Source: Sandaracinaceae bacterium (GTDB lineage Bacteria; Myxococcota_A; Polyangia; Polyangiales; Sandaracinaceae). From it: DNA of 64,000 nucleotides. The translations under genes were made by a program, and so were the position numbers. The stretch lies in assembly GCA_040218145.1 (NCBI GenBank), contig JAVJQK010000041.1, positions 1 to 64,000 on the forward strand, written 5' to 3'. The notes beneath the pieces were generated by a model, which was given only the letters and a program-made list of their open reading frames with translations, was not told the DNA's origin and made no database searches. Of this stretch, positions 8,702 to 16,360 are shown piece by piece; the stretch's first letter is position 1, and every line of letters begins with the position of its first letter.

Positions 8702-9229
8702 CTACCGGCTCACCGGGTACTTCGACAGCTTTCGCTGCAGGGTGCGGCGATGCAGCCCGAGCAGGCGCGCCGCCTGGCTGATGTTCCCGTCGCAGTCCGT
8801 GAGCACGCGGTTGATGTGCTCCCACTCGGCGCGCGCGAGCGACGGCACGCTCTCTGGCGGCTCGACCGCCTCGCCCGCCTTCTTCTGGAACGCGCGCAGG
8901 ATCTCGTCGATCTCGGCCGGCTTCGTCAGGTAGTCGACCGCGCCGCGGCGCACGGCCTCGACCGCGGTGGCGATGCTCCCATAGCCCGTCAGGAGGACCA
9001 CGTGAGTCGCCGCGTCGATCGCGAGCAGCTGGTCGACGAGCTCCAGCCCGCTCATGCCGGGCATGCGTAGATCGACGAGCGCGTGCTCGGGGCTCTCGCG
9101 GCGGGCGGCCTCGAGCGCCTCCTCCCCCGAGGCGACCGCGGTCACCTCCCAGCCGCGCGTCTCGAAGGCGCGGGTCAGCATCGCGCGAAAGCGCGCGTCG
9201 TCATCGACCACCAGGACCGTGGGTTTCAT
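8702..9229 (-). CDS. RegA/ActR/PrrA-family redox response regulator
   Basis: A 175-residue two-domain regulator. The receiver domain has the acidic pair at residues 10-11 (VVDDD), the phospho-acceptor D53 in ALVDLRMPG, the switch Thr in LLTGYG and the Lys in TKPAE. The C-terminal Fis-type helix-turn-helix (DGNISQAARLLGLHRRTLQR) is the nearly invariant DNA-binding helix of the RegA/PrrA/ActR family. These regulators control respiration, hydrogenase, and carbon and nitrogen metabolism in response to redox state. Its ATG overlaps the stop of the upstream kinase gene by 4 bases. Confidence 0.9.
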   Translation of the reverse strand: MKPTVLVVDDDARFRAMLTRAFETRGWEVTAVASGEEALEAARRESPEHALVDLRMPGMSGLELVDQLLAIDAATHVVLLTGYGSIATAVEAVRRGAVDYLTKPAEIDEILRAFQKKAGEAVEPPESVPSLARAEWEHINRVLTDCDGNISQAARLLGLHRRTLQRKLSKYPVSR

Positions 9230-10467
9230 GGCTCCATCCGTCTACCAGGCGTGCGCGGGACGTGCAGCCTCACGGCGGTGCCGCGACCGGGCTGCGATTC
9301 GATCTCGAGGCTCCCCCCGAGCTGCTCCGCGAGCGCGCGCACGAGGAAGAGGCCGAGGCCCATGCCGCGCCCCTCGGGCTTGGTGCTGAAGAAGGGATCG
9401 GTGGCGCGCGCCGCGACCTCCGCGGGCATGCCGACGCCCCGATCCGTGACCTCGAAGCGGACCTCGTCCGGCTCGACGCCGACCCGCAGGGCCACCGGCT
9501 CCCCCGCCTCGAGGCTCGCGTCGAGGGCGTTCCTGACGAGGTTGCGCAGCGCCGTCGCGAGCGCGCTCACGGGCAGCTCCGCCGTCGCCTCGAGCGCGCC
9601 CTCGACCTTCACGCGCTCGCGCTCGCTCCCGAGGCGCGAGAGGGAGGCGTCGACGATCGCGGCGAGCGTGGTCTCCGCGAAGCCCTCTCCGCGCGCCTCG
9701 CCGCCCGCCTCGCTGAGCCCCTGGAGCACCTCGCGGCAGCGCCGGCCCTCGTCCCGGATGAGCCGCGCGTCGGCGAGGATCGTCTCCGGGAGCCCGCGCC
9801 CGCGCAGCGCGTCCTCGAGCTCCCCCGCCGCGAGCAGCATGGTGTTGATCGGCGTCCCGAGCTCGTGCGCCGCCCCCGCCGCGAGGCCCGTCAGCGCGGC
9901 CACCTGCGCGCTCCGCGCCGCCCGCTCCCGCTCGTCGTGCAGCGCGGCGTCCCGCTGCGCGATGGCGGAGGTCAGACGCGTCACGAAGAGCGCGACGAGC
10001 GCGGCGACCACGCCGAACGCGATCCACATGTCGCGGAGGTGCGCGCGGAAGTCGTGCGCGTGGTGCGCGACGGGATCGTCGATCGCGAACAGCGCCGCGT
10101 AGCCCATGATCGAGCAGGCGAGCAGCGCGACGACCCAGCGCGTCCCGAGCAGCACCGCGGCCATGGTGATGAACACGAAGTAGAGCGCCGTGAACGGGTT
10201 CATCGGCCCCCCCGTCAGGTGCAGCAGCGCGGTGAGCGAGAGCGCGTCGACCACCAGGACCGCGCCGATGGGCGGCGCCGCGCGAGAGAGCGCGAAGACG
10301 ACGTTCGAGAGCGCCAGCAGCCCGAGCAACACCAGCGGCGGCCACAGGGCAGGCGGGCGCGCGCTCGTCAGGGCCGACACGAGCGCGAGGCCCTGCGCGG
10401 CGAGGGTCAGCCAGCGCAGGCGGATGAGCCAGCTCAGACCAACGACGTCGGCGTGCGGACGCATCAC
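9226..10467 (-). CDS. RegB/PrrB-family redox-sensing histidine kinase
   Basis: A 413-residue membrane kinase with about six N-terminal helices (residues 15-165). GGPMNPF (86-92) matches the quinone-sensing GGxxNPF motif of RegB. The H-box AAHELGTPINTM contains the phospho-acceptor H201. C244 (GRRCREVL) sits 43 residues later, about where the redox-active Cys of Rhodobacter RegB lies. The ATPase domain shows NLVRNALDAS, DRGVGM and GRGMGLGLFLVRAL. The frame opens with GTG 10467, with an ATG one codon later. It pairs with the RegA-type regulator downstream. RegB/RegA often controls hydrogenase genes, and this window has a hydrogenase operon 30 kb away. Confidence 0.88.
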   Translation of the reverse strand: MMRPHADVVGLSWLIRLRWLTLAAQGLALVSALTSARPPALWPPLVLLGLLALSNVVFALSRAAPPIGAVLVVDALSLTALLHLTGGPMNPFTALYFVFITMAAVLLGTRWVVALLACSIMGYAALFAIDDPVAHHAHDFRAHLRDMWIAFGVVAALVALFVTRLTSAIAQRDAALHDERERAARSAQVAALTGLAAGAAHELGTPINTMLLAAGELEDALRGRGLPETILADARLIRDEGRRCREVLQGLSEAGGEARGEGFAETTLAAIVDASLSRLGSERERVKVEGALEATAELPVSALATALRNLVRNALDASLEAGEPVALRVGVEPDEVRFEVTDRGVGMPAEVAARATDPFFSTKPEGRGMGLGLFLVRALAEQLGGSLEIESQPGRGTAVRLHVPRTPGRRMEP

Positions 10468-10480
10468 GCGCGGAGCCTAG

Positions 10481-11158
10481 CTAGCGGAAGGCGCGCGCGC
10501 CGGATTCGAGCGCGAGCAGGAGCTCGAGCCCGATCGCGTCCGCCGGCGCGTCCACGGCGACCTGCGAGATGGCGTCGGCCGGGTCGAGGTGAAGGGTCAG
10601 CGCCGCGCCCGGCGTGTCGTCCGAGACCACCAGTGGCGCGTCGAGGGGCAGCCTCCACACGCGCATCGCGTAGCCGCGCGCCTCGAACGGGGCTCCCTGC
10701 GCGACTCCGTCCGCGCGCAGCGTCCAGCCGTCGAGGGCGTCCTGCGGGGCGAGCACGAGCTCCAGCCCGCAGTACGCTCCGCGCTCCGGATGCAGGACGC
10801 CGATGGACGCCGCGTCCTCCAGGGGGAGCGTCGTCGGAGCCGCCAACCCGTTGCCGCTCCGGTCGGGGTGGAGCGCGTGCGCGCGGCCGATCAGGGCGGC
10901 CTCGATGAGGCTGGCGCGGCGCTCGCACGGCACGAGACGCGCGTCCTGCACGGCCAAGTCGGCGGCCACGATCGAGACCGGGTGGCCGTCCACGCTCGTC
11001 CCGCCCATCGCGTCGAGCGAGAGGGTCAGCTCCACGGCGCCGCCGCGCTCGGCCACCAGCACGCAGGACGGCGCGGTGGCCATCACGAGGGTCAGCAGCG
11101 AGGCGAGGATCGTCGCGCGCACGGCGTGCATGTACGGTCGTCGAGCCGCGGCGCCCAT
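10481..11158 (-). CDS. Hypothetical secreted protein or lipoprotein
   Basis: A protein of about 225 residues with an N-terminal hydrophobic signal (HAVRATILASLLTLVMATAPSC), possibly lipidated. The mature part is beta-rich without a named domain; C and H residues in VPCERR, ALHPDRSGNG and RGAYCGLEL are notable. The start is unsettled: GTG 11185 overlaps the upstream stop as GTGA, ATG 11158 is given here, and ATG 11131 gives the shortest signal peptide; none has a clear Shine-Dalgarno. It is coupled to the upstream barrel-like gene, and the two may form an envelope pair. A metal-related role is possible but unproven. Confidence 0.55.
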   Translation of the reverse strand: MGAAARRPYMHAVRATILASLLTLVMATAPSCVLVAERGGAVELTLSLDAMGGTSVDGHPVSIVAADLAVQDARLVPCERRASLIEAALIGRAHALHPDRSGNGLAAPTTLPLEDAASIGVLHPERGAYCGLELVLAPQDALDGWTLRADGVAQGAPFEARGYAMRVWRLPLDAPLVVSDDTPGAALTLHLDPADAISQVAVDAPADAIGLELLLALESGARAFR

Positions 11159-11181
11159 GCGGCGGATCGTCGCAGCGTCGG

Positions 11182-12057
11182 TCACGGCGCCGCGTCCACG
11201 GTGAGCGCGGCGCGGATCGTCCAGCCCTCCTCGCGCCCGCCGTCGCTGATCTGCGCCACGGGCACGCGCACCCCGAGCTGCACGGTCCAGTCGGTCGTCG
11301 GCGCCCAGAGCAGCTCGGGCGAGAGGAAGACCGCGAAGTGATCCGAGCGCGGATCGCGCACGCCGCCGATCGTCGCGGGCGCGTCGAGGCGGGTGTCGAT
11401 CGCGGCCCGCAGCGTGAACGCTCGGTCGAAGCGGTGCTGCCCGGCCACGGTGGTCGAGAGCGAGGGGCCCGGCGTGTCCGCGTAGCGCCCCGCGAAGGGG
11501 AGCGAGACGGTGGCCGACGCGAAGAGCGCCCACGGGTCGGCGAAGTGTCCGTACTGCAGGCCGAGCAGAGGCGCGAGCGCGCCCGCGCCGCTCTGGGCGT
11601 CCACGGGCAGGAGCCCGCGCGCGTCGGCGTGATCGAGGGAGGTCGGCACGCGGAGACCGACGCTCGGCCCGAAGACGTGGGAGGGCGCGAAGGCGCGGTC
11701 CCGAAGCCAGAGAAAGCGCGCCCGGACCTCCCCGTCCCCCGGGCCGAGGGTGGTGTAGCGCGCGCGCTGCGCGTCCCGAAGATCGCGGAGCAGGAGCGGG
11801 AGCGTGGCCGAGAGCGTCACCCAATCGGCCGGCGCGTAGCTGATCGAGAGATCGGCGCGTCCTTCGACGAGGCGCGTCTCGCCGACGCGGTCCCAGAGCG
11901 TCGCCACGCCGAGCGACGCCCGGACGCGCCCCGCGAGCGGCGGCTCGGCCCCCATCACGGTGAGCGTCGGGTCCCCGGCCCCACAGGTGACGCACGCCAG
12001 CGCCCTCGCCGGAACGAAGGCGAGCGCGAGGGTCAGAGCCGCGAGCGAGGCGCGCAC
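11182..12057 (-). CDS. Outer-membrane beta-barrel protein with N-terminal CxxC
   Basis: A 291-residue protein with a signal peptide (MRASLAALTLALAFVPARALA) followed at once by CVTCGAGDPTLT. The rest is strand-rich, with segments such as DLSISYAPADWVTLSATLPLL and a terminal DWTVQLGVRVPVAQ...WTIRAALTVD typical of transporter-like or phenol-degradation MetA-type barrels (PF13557-like). Members beginning with a CxxCG motif often sit beside periplasmic metal or redox genes, so the Cys pair may bind metal or heme-like ligands; this is inference. It is the first gene of a two-gene unit and diverges from the Cys-rich protein gene. Confidence 0.6.
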   Translation of the reverse strand: MRASLAALTLALAFVPARALACVTCGAGDPTLTVMGAEPPLAGRVRASLGVATLWDRVGETRLVEGRADLSISYAPADWVTLSATLPLLLRDLRDAQRARYTTLGPGDGEVRARFLWLRDRAFAPSHVFGPSVGLRVPTSLDHADARGLLPVDAQSGAGALAPLLGLQYGHFADPWALFASATVSLPFAGRYADTPGPSLSTTVAGQHRFDRAFTLRAAIDTRLDAPATIGGVRDPRSDHFAVFLSPELLWAPTTDWTVQLGVRVPVAQISDGGREEGWTIRAALTVDAAP

Positions 12058-12140
12058 GTGCGGGGGGTAGCGTCGGCGCGCCGCGGGCGTGAAGGGGCTG
12101 CGACAATTGACCGCAGCCAGCGAAAGGCGTCCAATGAGCC

Positions 12141-13631
12141 GTGGTCAGGTGGGTGTGGTGGTGCGTGCGGAGGGGGTGGTCGGCGGCGCTCGCGTGTCTG
12201 CTCGCGGCGGGCTGCGCGAGCGGCGTGGACATGCTGGTCGACGTGCGCACCGACGTGACGCCCAACGGGGAGTTCGACGAGGTGCGGGTGACCGTCGACG
12301 ACCACGTCGTGCAGCGCACCCTGGCCGAGCTCGGATCCGACGCCGACTGGATCGCCGCCGTGCGCGTGGCGGAGTTTCCGGGCCTGGAGCCCGCGACCCG
12401 CGACGTACGCGTCGAGCTCCTCCTGGCTGGCGCGGTGGTGATCGCGCGGAGCGTGCGCGTCGTCCACCGCGAGGCGCGCGTCGTGAACGTGGTCCTGACG
12501 CGGAGCTGCGTGGGCGTGACTTGCGAAGACGCGGCCGCGCCGTCGTGTCTGGCCGGTCGATGCGTCGCACCTGACTGCGTGACCGGGAGCGAGCCGACCT
12601 GCCCGGCGCCGGAGTGCACCTCGGACGAGACGTGCCAGCCAGCCGCAGATTGCGGGGCCGTGCGCTGCGAGGAGGGGACCTGCCTCTACCTCCCGATGAA
12701 CGGGTGCGCGAACCCCGAAGCGGTCTGCGATCCGCGGGTCGGCTGCGTCCTGACGGACGGCTCGACGGAGTGCGGCGCGTCGTGCGCGTGCCTCGACGGC
12801 CCCTGCGACATCACCTGCCGCGGCGACTGCAGCGTCACCTGCGAGGACGACTGCGAGGTCGAGTGCGCCGAGGGGGACTGCGACGTCACCTGCCACGACT
12901 TCTCCGACTGCGTGGTGCGCTGCGCGGCCGGCACGAGCTGCGTGGTCGACAACGTCGGGTCCGGCGACGTCGACCTCCGGTGCAGCGGCGAGTGCACTCT
13001 CTCCACCACCGACGGCAACGTGAACGCGACCTGCGATGGGCCCCGCTGCGATCTCACCGAGTGCGGCGACAACGCCACCTGCGGGCTCACGTGCACGGCC
13101 GACGACGCGGTCTGCACGCTCAGCGGATGTGGTGGCGGCCTCTGCACGCTCGACTGCAACGGCGCGCGCCCCGACTGCAGCATCGACCGGTGCCTCGACA
13201 ACGCGGACTGCGACGTGCGCTGCCCCGAGGCGGGCGCGCGCTGCGACATCACCCTCTGCGAGGGCGGCAGCTGCCGCGTGGACTGCGACGGAAGCGACTC
13301 CATCTGCGGCATCACCGACTGCCCGATGAACGCGGACTGCGAGGCGCGCTGCCGGGCCCCGCGCTCCACCTGCGAGGTCGTCGGCTGCGGCGGCGGCAAC
13401 TGCGAAGCCCGGTGCGAAGGCGCCGAGACCCGCTGCGACGTCCGCGACTGTCGAGACCGCGCGGACTGCCGGGGCAACTGCAGCGAGGGCGCGGCGTGCC
13501 TGACCCAGCTGTGCACCGACGGCGCGACCTGCGACCTCATCTGCGACCTGATGAGCTGCGCGGACGACCCCTGCGTCGAGAGCGGCGGCGCCTTGACCTG
13601 CGGCGGCGGCGGCCCGTGCGCGTGTGGCTGA
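12141..13631 (+). CDS. Cysteine-rich repeat lipoprotein
   Basis: A protein of about 496 residues. A basic, Trp-rich start is followed by a lipobox (ACLLAAGC). An N-terminal beta domain (residues 25-120) precedes a long Cys-rich region. That region is made of short degenerate repeats such as CDITCRGDCSVTC, CNGARPDCSIDRCLDNADC and CEVVGCGGGNCEARC, with a Cys roughly every 3-6 residues. Repeats of this type form disulfide ladders in secreted surface proteins. The GTG at 12141 is the longest start; GTG 12165 would give a more normal signal peptide. No catalytic motif was seen. Similar myxobacterial proteins are often mislabelled as enzymes. Confidence 0.7.
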   Translation: MVRWVWWCVRRGWSAALACLLAAGCASGVDMLVDVRTDVTPNGEFDEVRVTVDDHVVQRTLAELGSDADWIAAVRVAEFPGLEPATRDVRVELLLAGAVVIARSVRVVHREARVVNVVLTRSCVGVTCEDAAAPSCLAGRCVAPDCVTGSEPTCPAPECTSDETCQPAADCGAVRCEEGTCLYLPMNGCANPEAVCDPRVGCVLTDGSTECGASCACLDGPCDITCRGDCSVTCEDDCEVECAEGDCDVTCHDFSDCVVRCAAGTSCVVDNVGSGDVDLRCSGECTLSTTDGNVNATCDGPRCDLTECGDNATCGLTCTADDAVCTLSGCGGGLCTLDCNGARPDCSIDRCLDNADCDVRCPEAGARCDITLCEGGSCRVDCDGSDSICGITDCPMNADCEARCRAPRSTCEVVGCGGGNCEARCEGAETRCDVRDCRDRADCRGNCSEGAACLTQLCTDGATCDLICDLMSCADDPCVESGGALTCGGGGPCACG

Positions 13632-13682
13632 TCAGGGCGTGACCGCGGCGGTCGCCGCCTTCACGGTGTAGGCTCGGCCGCC

Positions 13683-14414
13683 GTGCGCGCGCGCCTCGAG
13701 AGCCTGCTTGATCGGTACTTCCCCGGCATGGGGTGGAGGCCGCTCTATCTGACGGCCGCCGCCACCTGGCTGATGGTCCTCTACCACCACCACGGCGGGC
13801 AGTACGAGGCGCCGACGTGGTTCCTCGAGGGCAGCCAGAGCCTGCTCGGCATCGAGGTGGAGGAGCTGCACCGCCACCTCTGGTCGCACGCGTCCGCGAT
13901 CGTGCTCTTGATGATCGCCCCGCTGATCCTGTGCTGGGTCGGCGAGCGCTGGAGCCCCATCCACCTCGGCTTCGGCGTGCGCGAGGCGGGCCCGGAGATC
14001 CTGATCGTGCTCGGCCTGTGGGCGGCGATGGTCCCGCTGGTGTGGCTGGTGCACGACCTGCCGGCGTTCGAGCAGGTCTACCCGCGCCTCGCCGAAGCGA
14101 AGGACGACGTGAGGCTCTACCTCGTCTTCGAGGGCCTCTACCTCTTCAAGTGGATCGCGTGGGAGTTCTTCTTCCGCGGCTTCATGCTCTTCGCCTTCCA
14201 GAAGGACTTCTTCCAGCGCTCGATCCTGATCTCGACCATCCCCTTCACCCTGATGCACTACGGCAAGCCGGAGCTCGAGATGGCCTCGGCGATGATCGCC
14301 GGCCTGGTGCTCTGCTTCATCGCCCTGCGCAGCCGGAGCATCTGGCCCGGCGTGCTGCTTCACTGGCTCGTCGCGAGCACCATGGACTTCATGGCGTCGA
14401 GCTTCTGGCGCTGA
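13683..14414 (+). CDS. CPBP-family intramembrane metalloprotease
   Basis: A 243-residue membrane protein with about six or seven helices. The CPBP/Abi (Rce1-like) motifs are recognisable: WEFFFRGFMLF (the E-x3-R motif in a variant with one acidic residue where EE is usual), PFTLMHYGKPE (F-x3-H) and GVLLHWLVASTMD (third motif with His). These residues bind zinc in Rce1-type proteases. Start is GTG 13683. The 3' end overlaps the convergent DTW gene by 26 bases. The substrate is unknown. Confidence 0.8.
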   Translation: MRARLESLLDRYFPGMGWRPLYLTAAATWLMVLYHHHGGQYEAPTWFLEGSQSLLGIEVEELHRHLWSHASAIVLLMIAPLILCWVGERWSPIHLGFGVREAGPEILIVLGLWAAMVPLVWLVHDLPAFEQVYPRLAEAKDDVRLYLVFEGLYLFKWIAWEFFFRGFMLFAFQKDFFQRSILISTIPFTLMHYGKPELEMASAMIAGLVLCFIALRSRSIWPGVLLHWLVASTMDFMASSFWR

Positions 14415-14964
14415 GCTGACGCGCGATCATCGCCTCGCTGCTCGCCCGGAGCGCGGCCGCCGCGTCGACGTCCCCGAGCGCCTCGAGCGCGGCCGCGATC
14501 GCCGCCGCGGTGTGCACCTTGTCCGGGGAAGGAGCGCGGCGGAGCCTCGCGTGCGGGCCGACGTCCACCCGCACCGGCTGCACGCCCGGGAGCGCGGCGA
14601 GCCGACGTGCGATGCGCCCCGCGCGACGCCACGAGCCGTCCGGGACCAGGAGCCGCACGCGCCCTTCGATGGGCTCGATCGGCCGCGCGCCCTCGCTCGG
14701 ATGCAACAGGAGGTGCGTCTCCCCCTCGCGCAGGAGCAGGGAGGGATCGAGCCGCGGCGCGCGCCGGCCCCACACCGCCAGCTCGCTGTTCCAGAGCCCG
14801 AGCACCGCGAGCCGCCCCGTGTTGCTCGGCTGCCGCCACTCGCGCACGTGCGGCACGAGGACCACGCGCGTGCGGGAGGCGACCGGCCACAGCAGGGCGC
14901 AGACGCAGTCCGTGTCCAGCAGCCGGCACCGCGCGCACCGCGGCTGCGTTCGTTGGCGGCCCAT
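14389..14964 (-). CDS. DTW-domain protein, tRNA-uridine aminocarboxypropyltransferase-like
   Basis: A 191-residue protein of the DTW family (YfiP/TapT-like), which transfers an aminocarboxypropyl group from SAM to uridine of tRNA (acp3U). An N-terminal Cys cluster (RCARCRLLDTDCVC) precedes the domain, as in TapT. LLVPDGSWRRAGRIARRL is the D-G-T/S-W motif that names the family. PSPDKVHTAAAIAAALEAL is the conserved S-T-x-E/A-A helix, here with Ala where Glu is common. The length is slightly short but the domain is complete. The gene sits alone between a convergent and a divergent neighbour. Confidence 0.8.
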   Translation of the reverse strand: MGRQRTQPRCARCRLLDTDCVCALLWPVASRTRVVLVPHVREWRQPSNTGRLAVLGLWNSELAVWGRRAPRLDPSLLLREGETHLLLHPSEGARPIEPIEGRVRLLVPDGSWRRAGRIARRLAALPGVQPVRVDVGPHARLRRAPSPDKVHTAAAIAAALEALGDVDAAAALRASSEAMIARQLSARSSTP

Positions 14965-14998
14965 CGCTCCAGACAGTAGCCCGTGCTAGGGCTGGCCG

Positions 14999-16360
14999 GT
15001 GCCTCGCGTGATGGTGATCGGCCTCGACTGCGCGCCGCCCGCGCTGGTCTTCGACCGCCTCGAGGCCGCGCTGCCCAACCTCACCAAGCTCCGCCGGCGC
15101 GGGGCGTGGGGCCCGCTCCGCTCGGTGGCCCCGCCCATCACCGTGCCAGCCTGGGCGTGCATGGTCAGCGGCCGCGATCCGGGCGAGCTGGGGCTGTACG
15201 GCTTCCGCAACCGGGTGCCCGGCACCTACGATCTGTCGGTCGCGGACGGAGACGCGGTCCAGGTCCCGCGGGTCTGGGACCTGGCGGGCGAGGCCGGCAA
15301 GCGCGTGGCCGTCTGCTACGTGCCGATGACCTCGCCGCCGAAGCCGGTCCACGGCGTGCTGGTGGGCGGCTTCCTCGGGAGCGACGAGGTCAACACGTAC
15401 CCGGCCGCGCTCGGGCCCAGCCTCGAGGCGCGTTTCGGGCCGCACCGCCCCGACGTCGACGAGTTCCGCACCGAGGACAAGCAGGCGCTCCTCGACGCGC
15501 TGTACGACACGACGACCCTGCACTTCGACGTGTTCGGCGCGCTCTGGCGCGAGGAGAAGCCGGACTTCGCGATGATGGTCGAGATGGGGACCGACCGGCT
15601 CCATCACGCGCTCTGGACCCACCTCGACCCGAGCGCGCCGGAGCACGACCCCTCGCACCCGCTCGTCCGTGAGGCGAGGGACTACTACGCCTTCGTCGAC
15701 GCGCAGGTGGGCGCGCTGATCGAGCAGGCCGACGACGACACCGCGATCCTCGTGTGCAGCGATCACGGCGCGCGGCGCATGGAGGGCGGGGTCTGCGTCA
15801 ACGAGCACCTCCGGCGCACGGGCTGGCTCGTGCTGCGGGAAGAGCCGGCGAGCCCGCGCGCGTTGACGCCCGACATGATCGACTGGTCCCGGACGAAGGC
15901 CTGGAGCACGGGCGGCTACTACGCGCGCGTGTTCTTCAACGTGGCCGGGCGCGAGCCCGAGGGCCTGGTGCCCCCCGAGGCGCTCGGAGACGAGCGCGCC
16001 GCCCTCGCGCGACAGCTGGAGGCGCTCGTGCCCGAGACCCGCGCCGAGACGCCGGAGGCGCTGTACCGTGCCGTCAACGGCCTCGCGCCCGACCTGCTGG
16101 TGTTCTTCGGCGATCTCCGCCGGCGCGCGCTCGGCACGGTGGGCGGGGAGGTCTTCGCGGACTCCGACGACCGCGGCCCGGACGGCTGCAACCACGACTG
16201 GGATGGCGTCTTCATCGCCGCCGGCGCGGGCGTGAGGGCGCGCGGGCCGCTCGAGGGGCTCTCCATTCACGACGTGGGCGCGACCGCGCTCGCGCTGCTC
16301 GGCGTCGACCGACCGGGCGACTGGCTGGGCACCGACCGGGCCGCAGCGAGCACGAAATGA
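14999..16360 (+). CDS. Alkaline-phosphatase-superfamily phosphodiesterase-like enzyme
   Basis: A 453-residue protein of the type I phosphodiesterase/nucleotide pyrophosphatase group. VIGLDCAPPAL provides the first metal-binding Asp. PPITVPAWACMVSG holds the Thr nucleophile. EMGTDRLHHALW and CSDHGARRM provide further metal ligands (D, H, DH), and IHDVGATALALLG is the usual C-terminal segment. No signal peptide or membrane helix is visible, so it is probably cytoplasmic, which is unusual for secreted relatives. It starts at GTG 14999. The stop overlaps the ATG of a second, related gene, so the two are made together. The substrate is unknown. Confidence 0.82.
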   Translation: MPRVMVIGLDCAPPALVFDRLEAALPNLTKLRRRGAWGPLRSVAPPITVPAWACMVSGRDPGELGLYGFRNRVPGTYDLSVADGDAVQVPRVWDLAGEAGKRVAVCYVPMTSPPKPVHGVLVGGFLGSDEVNTYPAALGPSLEARFGPHRPDVDEFRTEDKQALLDALYDTTTLHFDVFGALWREEKPDFAMMVEMGTDRLHHALWTHLDPSAPEHDPSHPLVREARDYYAFVDAQVGALIEQADDDTAILVCSDHGARRMEGGVCVNEHLRRTGWLVLREEPASPRALTPDMIDWSRTKAWSTGGYYARVFFNVAGREPEGLVPPEALGDERAALARQLEALVPETRAETPEALYRAVNGLAPDLLVFFGDLRRRALGTVGGEVFADSDDRGPDGCNHDWDGVFIAAGAGVRARGPLEGLSIHDVGATALALLGVDRPGDWLGTDRAAASTK

